From JBDSZL01 sp039925145 (GTDB lineage Bacteria > Acidobacteriota > Vicinamibacteria > Vicinamibacterales > SCN-69-37): a stretch of DNA of 12,411 nucleotides. A model generated the notes under the pieces. It worked only from the letters and a program-made list of their open reading frames with translations, searched no databases and had not been told where the DNA came from. Within the stretch, counting starts at the first letter, position 1. The number at the start of each line of letters is the position of its first letter. Below, in pieces: positions 6,207-12,411 of this stretch. A program made the translations under genes and the position numbers. The DNA is taken from assembly GCA_039925145.1 (NCBI GenBank), contig JBDSZL010000019.1, positions 1-12,411 of the forward strand. Direction: 5' to 3'.

Positions 6207-6446
6207 ATGTTGGACAATCTGAAGGATTCCCCTGAGCACGTCAGCGGCTGGTTCGGCCGGGCGCGCCGCTTCCTCATTGAGGTTCGGGCCGAGCTCGGGC
6301 GGGTCAGTTGGCCCACGCGGCGCGAGGTCTGGGCCACCACGCTGGTCGTAATCCTGGTGTCGCTCGTGTTCGGCATCTATCTCTATATCGTGGACCTGGG
6401 GCTGTCCGCGCTGGTGGCGTGGGTCTTCGGGCGGGTGGGCGCCTGA
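6207..6446 (+). CDS. secE: preprotein translocase subunit SecE
   Basis: A small subunit of the SecYEG channel in the inner membrane. It has a short cytoplasmic amphipathic helix followed by the hallmark ELGRVSWPTRREVWATT, then a single membrane segment (about TLVVILVSLVFGIYLYIV) and a short tail. The protein is 79 aa from ATG 6207, normal for single-span SecE. I prefer this start because GAGAG (6197-6201) lies five bases upstream. In-frame GTG codons at 6192 and 6201 are alternatives, and 6192 would give 84 aa. It lies 42 bp after tRNA-Trp and 89 bp before nusG, the common secE-nusG pairing. Confidence 0.93.
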   Translation: MLDNLKDSPEHVSGWFGRARRFLIEVRAELGRVSWPTRREVWATTLVVILVSLVFGIYLYIVDLGLSALVAWVFGRVGA

Positions 6447-6535
6447 GCGGCACACGTGGCGGCAACGGCGCGGGGCAGGCACTGTCCGCCTCTACCAGCG
6501 ACCGATCGAGTGCAACGGATCTGGCCACTCAAACC

Positions 6536-7078
6536 ATGACAGACGACAAGACGAAGCACTGGTTCATCATTCACACCTACTCGGGCTTCGAGAACAAGGT
6601 GCGCGAGTCGCTCGAGCAGCGCGTCCAGGCCTATGGGCTGCAGGACGAAATTGGCGAGATCCTCATCCCCACCGAGGACATCGTCGAGAAGCGCGGCGGC
6701 AAGGAAGTGAAGAGCTCGCGGCGCTTCTTTCCCGGGTACATCCTGGTCGAGATGCACATGTCAGATAACGCCTGGCATGTGGTGAAGAACACCCCCAAGG
6801 TCACCGGCTTTGTCGGGCCCGGGCTCAAGCCGACGCCGTTGTCGCGTGAAGAAGTCGACCAGATTCTGCACCAGGTCACGGTGGCAGCCGAGAAGCCCAA
6901 GCCGAAGTACAGCTTCGAGCGCGGCGACCAGGTGCGGATCAATGAAGGTCCGTTCTCGAGTTTCAACGGTGTCGTCGACGATGTAAACAGCGACCGCAAC
7001 ACGTTGAAGGTGATGGTCACGATTTTCGGCCGGGCCACGCCCGTCGAACTGGACTTCCTGCAGGTCGAGAAGCTCTAG
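6536..7078 (+). CDS. nusG: transcription termination/antitermination factor NusG
   Basis: Binds RNA polymerase across the clamp and protrusion, and links it to Rho or to the ribosome. The NGN domain starts WFIIHTYSGFENKVRESLEQR (9-29) and includes RRFFPGYILVEM (62-73) and the conserved NTPKVTGFVG (85-94). The KOW domain covers about 127-180, with FERGDQVRINEGPFSSFNG (127-145). The length of 180 aa is normal. The ATG at 6536 was chosen because it gives the usual short lead before W9; the open frame upstream to 6308 is not NusG-like and overlaps secE. No strong ribosome binding site is visible, only GGAT at 6517-6520. The stop is 42 bp before rplK. Confidence 0.96.
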   Translation: MTDDKTKHWFIIHTYSGFENKVRESLEQRVQAYGLQDEIGEILIPTEDIVEKRGGKEVKSSRRFFPGYILVEMHMSDNAWHVVKNTPKVTGFVGPGLKPTPLSREEVDQILHQVTVAAEKPKPKYSFERGDQVRINEGPFSSFNGVVDDVNSDRNTLKVMVTIFGRATPVELDFLQVEKL

Positions 7079-7105
7079 GGCGAGTTGGGGTGAGGCCCCA
7101 CGAGC
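7078..7105 (+). repeat. GC-rich leader motif, copy A (before rplK)
   Basis: A 28-bp element, GGGCGAG then a TGGGG-TGAGG-CCCCA hairpin then CGAGC, filling most of the 42-bp nusG-rplK gap. It is identical at 24 of 28 positions to the copy before rplA (7587-7614) and related to one before rpoB. Copies of GCGAG/CGAG flank the hairpin. The rplK ribosome binding site follows directly. Confidence 0.5.
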
Positions 7106-7120
7106 GGAAAAAGAGAACAG

Positions 7121-7546
7121 ATGGCGAAGAAGGTACAGGCACAGGTGAAGCTCCAGATTGCGGCAGGCAAAGCCACGCCCGCCCCGCCGGTCGGCACCGC
7201 TCTCGGTCCGCACGGCGTCAACATCATGGACTTCTGCAAGAACTTCAATGCGAAGACGGCCAAAGACGACGGCTTGATCATCCCGGTGGTGGTCACCATT
7301 TATTCGGACCGCTCGTATACGTTCATCACGAAGACTCCACCGGCCGCCGTGCTGCTCAAGCGCGCGGCGAATATCGCCAAGGGCTCCGGAGTCCCCAATA
7401 AGACGAAGGTCGGCACCGTGAGTCTCAAGCAGGTCGAAGAGATTGCCAGGCTGAAGCTGCCCGACCTGAACTGCGAGTCCGTGGACTCGGCCGTTCGGTC
7501 GGTTCGTGGCACAGCGCGCTCGATGGGGCTCGACGTCCTCGACTGA
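7121..7546 (+). CDS. rplK: 50S ribosomal protein L11
   Basis: Binds the GTPase-associated region of 23S rRNA at the base of the L7/L12 stalk. Residues 8-70 are the N-terminal domain with the proline-rich face PAPPVGTALGPHGVNIMDFC (20-39), which is the thiostrepton-contact region in the family. Residues 75-141 are the RNA-binding domain, including GSGVPNKTKVGTV (88-100) and the ending TARSMGLDV. The length of 141 aa matches the family. The start ATG follows a purine-rich stretch (GGAAAAAGAGAACAG) that serves as ribosome binding site. It is the first of the rplKAJL ribosomal protein genes. Confidence 0.97.
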   Translation: MAKKVQAQVKLQIAAGKATPAPPVGTALGPHGVNIMDFCKNFNAKTAKDDGLIIPVVVTIYSDRSYTFITKTPPAAVLLKRAANIAKGSGVPNKTKVGTVSLKQVEEIARLKLPDLNCESVDSAVRSVRGTARSMGLDVLD

Positions 7547-7586
7547 CGCCGGGCGAGGAGAGCGCACGCAGGAAGCGCCGGAGCCC

Positions 7587-7614
7587 GGGCGAGCGGGGGT
7601 GGGGCCCCGCGAGC
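7587..7614 (+). repeat. GC-rich leader motif, copy B (before rplA)
   Basis: GGGCGAG, a G-rich/C-rich hairpin (CGGGG with CCCCG) and GCGAGC, in the 119-bp rplK-rplA gap, just upstream of the L1 operator-like hairpin. It shares GGGGCCCCGCGAGC exactly with copy C before rpoB. Confidence 0.5.
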
Positions 7615-7625
7615 AATCAATAAAC

Positions 7626-7659
7626 GTGGGAGGGCTTCGGCCCGTCAGCACCACAGGAG
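7626..7659 (+). promoter_or_regulatory. L1-binding leader (rRNA mimic) overlapping the rplA translation start region
   Basis: The outer stem GTGG (7626-7629) pairs with CCAC (7651-7654). The inner stem GGGC (7632-7635) pairs with GCCC (7640-7643), closed by a TTCG tetraloop. The asymmetric internal loop is GA on the 5' side and GTCAGCA on the 3' side. The GTGGGAGG start and this lopsided loop resemble the L1 site of 23S rRNA and known L1 autoregulatory leaders (from memory). The Shine-Dalgarno AGGAG (7655-7659) abuts the helix, so L1 bound here would block rplA translation. Confidence 0.65.
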
Positions 7660-7665
7660 AACGTC

Positions 7666-8370
7666 ATGCGCACGCGAGGCAAGAAATACCAGGCGGCCCG
7701 TCAGCAGGTGCCGACCCGGCCTCATTCAATTGAAGAGGCTGTGCCGCTCATCCAGAAAGTCAAGTTCACCAAGTTCGATGAGACTGTCGAGTTGGCGGTG
7801 CGTCTCGGTGTCGATCCGAAGCACTCCGACCAGATGGTGCGTGGCACCGTTGTCCTGCCGCATGGGTTGGGTCGTTCGAAGCGCGTGTTAGTCATCGCCA
7901 ATCCCGACAAGCAGCGCGAGGCCCGCGAAGCCGGCGCGGACGAAATCGGCGGCGAAGAGCTTGTGGAACGGATCATGGGCGGCTGGACGGATTTCGACGC
8001 CGTCGTCGCCACGCCAGACATGATGCGTGCGGTGGGCCGGCTGGGCAAGGTGCTCGGCCCCCGGGGGCTGATGCCCAATCCCAAGACGGGCACCGTCACG
8101 TTGGATGTGACCAAAGCGGTCCTCGAAATCAAGGCCGGCAAGGTCGAGTTCCGCGTCGACAAGGCGGGCGTCGTGCACGCGCCGATCGGCAAAGTGTCGT
8201 TTACGGCCGAGAACCTCGTGGCCAATGCGCAGGCGCTGATGGACAGCATCGTCAAGGCCAAGCCTTCTGCGGCCAAGGGGCGGTACCTGAAGAGCGTGAC
8301 GATGGCGTCGACGATGGGGCCCGGCGTGGCGATTGACACGGCGCACATCGACGAACTGGTCAAGCACTAG
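7666..8370 (+). CDS. rplA: 50S ribosomal protein L1
   Basis: Binds the L1 stalk of 23S rRNA near the E site and usually represses its own mRNA. Domain I is formed by the N- and C-terminal parts, with FDETVELAVRLGVDPK (37-52) and the ending VAIDTAHIDEL. Domain II lies between, with the signature LGKVLGPRGLMPNPKTGTV (126-144). The length of 234 aa is normal. The ATG at 7666 follows AGGAG (7655-7659) with a 6-nt gap. An apparent L1 operator hairpin lies directly upstream, which is consistent with autoregulation at this gene. Confidence 0.97.
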   Translation: MRTRGKKYQAARQQVPTRPHSIEEAVPLIQKVKFTKFDETVELAVRLGVDPKHSDQMVRGTVVLPHGLGRSKRVLVIANPDKQREAREAGADEIGGEELVERIMGGWTDFDAVVATPDMMRAVGRLGKVLGPRGLMPNPKTGTVTLDVTKAVLEIKAGKVEFRVDKAGVVHAPIGKVSFTAENLVANAQALMDSIVKAKPSAAKGRYLKSVTMASTMGPGVAIDTAHIDELVKH

Positions 8371-8377
8371 AGCGGGC

Positions 8378-8404
8378 GGCCGCGTGCGGCCCCGACGTTT
8401 TCAG
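8378..8404 (+). promoter_or_regulatory. hairpin followed by a short T-run in the rplA-rplJ gap
   Basis: GGCCG-CGTG-CGGCC (8378-8391) is a five-pair GC stem with TTTT at 8398-8401 shortly after. The gap is only 47 bp, so a long L10-type leader like that of E. coli cannot fit between the genes. A weak attenuator or an mRNA-stability stem is possible, but the T-run is too short and too distant for a confident terminator. Confidence 0.3.
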
Positions 8405-8417
8405 AGGTATTCGACCC

Positions 8418-8984
8418 ATGGCAGTCAGTAAAGCGGACAAAGCAAGCGAGCTCGGGGAGCTCGAGGTGGCATTTCGCGGCGCCGAGACCGCTGTGCTCAT
8501 CGATTACCGGGGCATCACGGTGCCGCAAGTCACCGAGTTCCGGCGGCAGATCAGGGCGGCCGGCGGGCAGTACCGCGTCATCAAGAACACGTTGGCCAAG
8601 CGCGCTGTCTCGGGGACACCGTTCGAGGCCTTCACGGCGCAGTTTGCGGGTCCGACGGCGCTGGTTTACACGGGAAACGATCCCGTGGCTATTGCCAAGA
8701 CGATCACGACCTTCGTGAAGGCGACGCCGGCGATCAGCGTGAAGGCGGCCGTCGTGCAGGGTCGGTCGGTAGCGCCGAAGGAAGTGGACGATCTGGCGAG
8801 TCTGCCCGGCAAGCCAGAATTGCAGGCCAAGTTGCTGTTCGTGCTGCAGGCACCCATGCAGCAGTTGGTCACCGTGTTGTCTGCCGTGCCGCGCGACTTG
8901 ATGAACGTGCTGTCACAGGTGGAGAAGCAGAAGCAGGAGGGCGCCGCCGGGTCGCCCGCCGCGGAGCCGCCCGCCGCGGAGTAG
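8418..8984 (+). CDS. rplJ: 50S ribosomal protein L10
   Basis: Scaffold of the ribosomal stalk: its N-terminal part binds 23S rRNA beside L11 and its C-terminal helix carries L7/L12 dimers. The RNA-binding domain includes VLIDYRGITVPQVTEFRRQI (26-45) and the conserved YRVIKNTLAKRA (52-63). The C-terminal helix covers about 131-172, with KLLFVLQAPMQQLVTVLSAV (138-157). At 188 aa it is slightly longer than usual because of an Ala/Pro/Glu tail ending SPAAEPPAAE. The tail is encoded by a near-perfect 15-bp direct repeat at 8954-8983. AGAGGT (8403-8408) is the likely ribosome binding site. Confidence 0.96.
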   Translation: MAVSKADKASELGELEVAFRGAETAVLIDYRGITVPQVTEFRRQIRAAGGQYRVIKNTLAKRAVSGTPFEAFTAQFAGPTALVYTGNDPVAIAKTITTFVKATPAISVKAAVVQGRSVAPKEVDDLASLPGKPELQAKLLFVLQAPMQQLVTVLSAVPRDLMNVLSQVEKQKQEGAAGSPAAEPPAAE

Positions 8985-8993
8985 CGAGGCGCC

Positions 8994-9007
8994 CGCGCGT
9001 GTGCGCG
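8994..9007 (+). other. short hairpin in the rplJ-rplL gap
   Basis: CGCGC-GTGT-GCGCG forms a five-pair GC stem early in the 73-bp gap between rplJ and rplL. No T-run follows. It may influence the higher expression needed for L7/L12, which is present in several copies per ribosome, but this is speculative. Confidence 0.3.
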
Positions 9008-9057
9008 AGCCTTCCAGTGGAAATCGTTCGACCTTACTGAGTTTCGAGGAGAAGACA

Positions 9058-9444
9058 ATGGCCGAAGTGACGCAGCAGCAGGTGGTGGAGTACATCAAGG
9101 GGATCTCGGTGCTCGAGCTCTCACAGCTCGTAAAGACGCTGGAGTCCGAGCTCGGCGTGTCAGCCGCGGCAGCCATGCCGATGGCGATGCCGATGGGCGG
9201 AGCAGCCGGCGGTGCGGCACCTGCGGAGGAGAAGACCGAGTTCACGGTGGTGCTCACCGATATCGGTGGCAACAAGATCAACACGATCAAGGCCGTGCGC
9301 GAAGTCACCAGCCTCGGGTTGAAGGAAGCCAAGGACCTGGTCGAATCGGCGCCCAAGACGATCAAAGAGGCCGTGTCCAAGGACGAAGCGGCGGCCATCA
9401 AGAAGAAGTTCGAAGAGGCCGGCGCGAAGGTCGAGATCAAGTAG
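9058..9444 (+). CDS. rplL: 50S ribosomal protein L7/L12
   Basis: Multi-copy stalk protein that recruits and activates translational GTPases such as EF-Tu and EF-G. The N-terminal dimerisation and L10-binding domain is residues 1-35 (VVEYIKGISVLELSQLVKTL). A flexible Ala/Met/Gly/Pro hinge follows (36-57). The factor-binding C-terminal domain is 58-128, with KTEFTVVLTDIGGNKINTIK (59-78) and GLKEAKDLVESAP (87-99). At 128 aa the length is normal. The ATG at 9058 was chosen because GAGGAGAAG (9046-9054) is a good ribosome binding site and the protein starts in the usual way; an in-frame extension upstream to 9001 is not L12-like. Confidence 0.97.
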   Translation: MAEVTQQQVVEYIKGISVLELSQLVKTLESELGVSAAAAMPMAMPMGGAAGGAAPAEEKTEFTVVLTDIGGNKINTIKAVREVTSLGLKEAKDLVESAPKTIKEAVSKDEAAAIKKKFEEAGAKVEIK

Positions 9445-9520
9445 TCACCTGTGCCCAGACGGCCCTCGTGTGCGTCCGAGCAATCGGCGCGCCCCTGGCC
9501 GTGGTGCAGTGTGGTCTTTG

Positions 9521-9549
9521 CAGACCGCCGGCAGCTTGCCGGCGGTCTG
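9521..9549 (+). terminator. 13-bp perfect hairpin after rplL, probable attenuator or processing site
   Basis: CAGACCGCCGGCA (9521-9533) and TGCCGGCGGTCTG (9537-9549) are perfect arms around a GCT loop, 77 bp after the rplL stop. Only a weak T-rich patch follows (TATTTGG), so full termination is doubtful. E. coli has a partial terminator and an RNase III site in the same gap. A competing five-pair stem, GGTCT (9513-9517) with AGACC (9522-9526), overlaps the left arm. Confidence 0.6.
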
Positions 9550-9578
9550 AAGTATTTGGCTGGCGTGCCGCGGGCGCG

Positions 9579-9608
9579 CAGCACAGGGCACCGGCGGGCC
9601 CCGTGCTG
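9579..9608 (+). promoter_or_regulatory. second hairpin in the rplL-rpoB gap
   Basis: CAGCAC (9579-9584) pairs with GTGCTG (9603-9608). After one A/C mismatch, GGGC (9586-9589) pairs with GCCC (9598-9601) around an 8-nt loop. It follows the first hairpin by 29 bp. Together they could be an RNase III substrate or a stability element separating rplL from rpoB mRNA. Confidence 0.45.
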
Positions 9609-9616
9609 ATGTCCGC

Positions 9617-9651
9617 GGGCGAGTGCCGAGGGGCGTTGGGGCCCCGCGAGC
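9617..9651 (+). repeat. GC-rich leader motif, copy C (before rpoB)
   Basis: GGGCGAG (9617-9623), a seven-base expansion, then GGGGC-GTTGGG-GCCCC (9630-9645) and GCGAGC. It shares 14 consecutive bases with copy B before rplA. An outer pairing of CGGGC (9616-9620) with GCCCG (9654-9658) extends the structure. It lies 60 bp before the rpoB start. Confidence 0.45.
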
Positions 9652-9710
9652 GAGCCCGTTGGCTGGACGCGACGAGTCCCGTCATCCCAGGAACTTCCGA
9701 GGGTCATTGA

Positions 9711-12411
<2,701 letters not shown>

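Noticed and set aside
6308..6528. SecE-nusG gap as a separate small gene
   Set aside because: The 89-bp gap has no start with a ribosome binding site and no recognisable protein. It appears only as part of shadow frames.
6308..6535. In-frame N-terminal extension of NusG
   Set aside because: It overlaps secE out of frame, has no NusG-like sequence, and the ATG at 6536 gives the standard family length.
8954..8983. 15-bp direct repeat at the end of rplJ as a possible mobile or regulatory repeat
   Set aside because: It encodes the Ala/Pro/Glu tail of L10 in frame (AAEPPAAE) and is best explained as simple low-complexity coding expansion.

Overview
This window is a 12.4 kb stretch of a GC-rich bacterial chromosome. 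Every recognisable gene is on the + strand. It is the conserved translation and transcription core region that runs from the tRNA-tufB cluster to rpoB, with an isoprenoid gene and two translation genes upstream. The GC-rich codon usage, the fused IspDF enzyme, the unusual EF-Tu switch I and a cysteine-rich insert in RpoB suggest a member of the Acidobacteriota (possibly the Vicinamibacteria) or a close neighbour. That placement is inference from recalled family features, not from a search.

Layout. 1-62: a 7-bp tandem repeat and a possible -10 element. 63-2725: ispDF overlapping gltX by 4 nt (MEP isoprenoid pathway and Glu-tRNA charging). 2852-3604: rlmB (23S rRNA 2'-O-methyltransferase). 3690-4416: tRNA-Thr(TGT), tRNA-Tyr(GTA), tRNA-Gly(TCC) and tRNA-Thr(GGT), in the order known from the E. 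coli thrU-tyrU-glyT-thrT-tufB operon, with spacers of 115-158 bp. 4602-5801: tuf behind a hairpin-rich leader. 5889-6038: rpmG (L33). 6089-6164: tRNA-Trp. 6207-7078: secE and nusG. 7121-9444: rplK, rplA, rplJ and rplL (L11, L1, L10, L7/L12). 9711 to the end: the first 900 codons of rpoB.

The genes work together as a growth-rate-linked unit: aminoacyl-tRNA supply and delivery (gltX, tRNAs, tuf), ribosome parts and modification (rlmB, rpmG, rplKAJL), protein export (secE), and the RNA polymerase with its elongation factor (nusG, rpoB). Several leaders carry RNA structure. The clearest is an apparent L1-binding operator next to the rplA ribosome binding site. There is also a strong hairpin pair between rplL and rpoB, where E. 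coli has its attenuator and RNase III site.

No mobile element, CRISPR array or defence system was found. The points most worth following up are: an in-frame insert of about 60 residues with four cysteine pairs in the RpoB protrusion; a shortened conserved loop in the same protein; an EF-Tu switch I lacking the canonical RGITI sequence and about 5 residues longer; the L1 operator; and two families of repeated GC-rich intergenic motifs.
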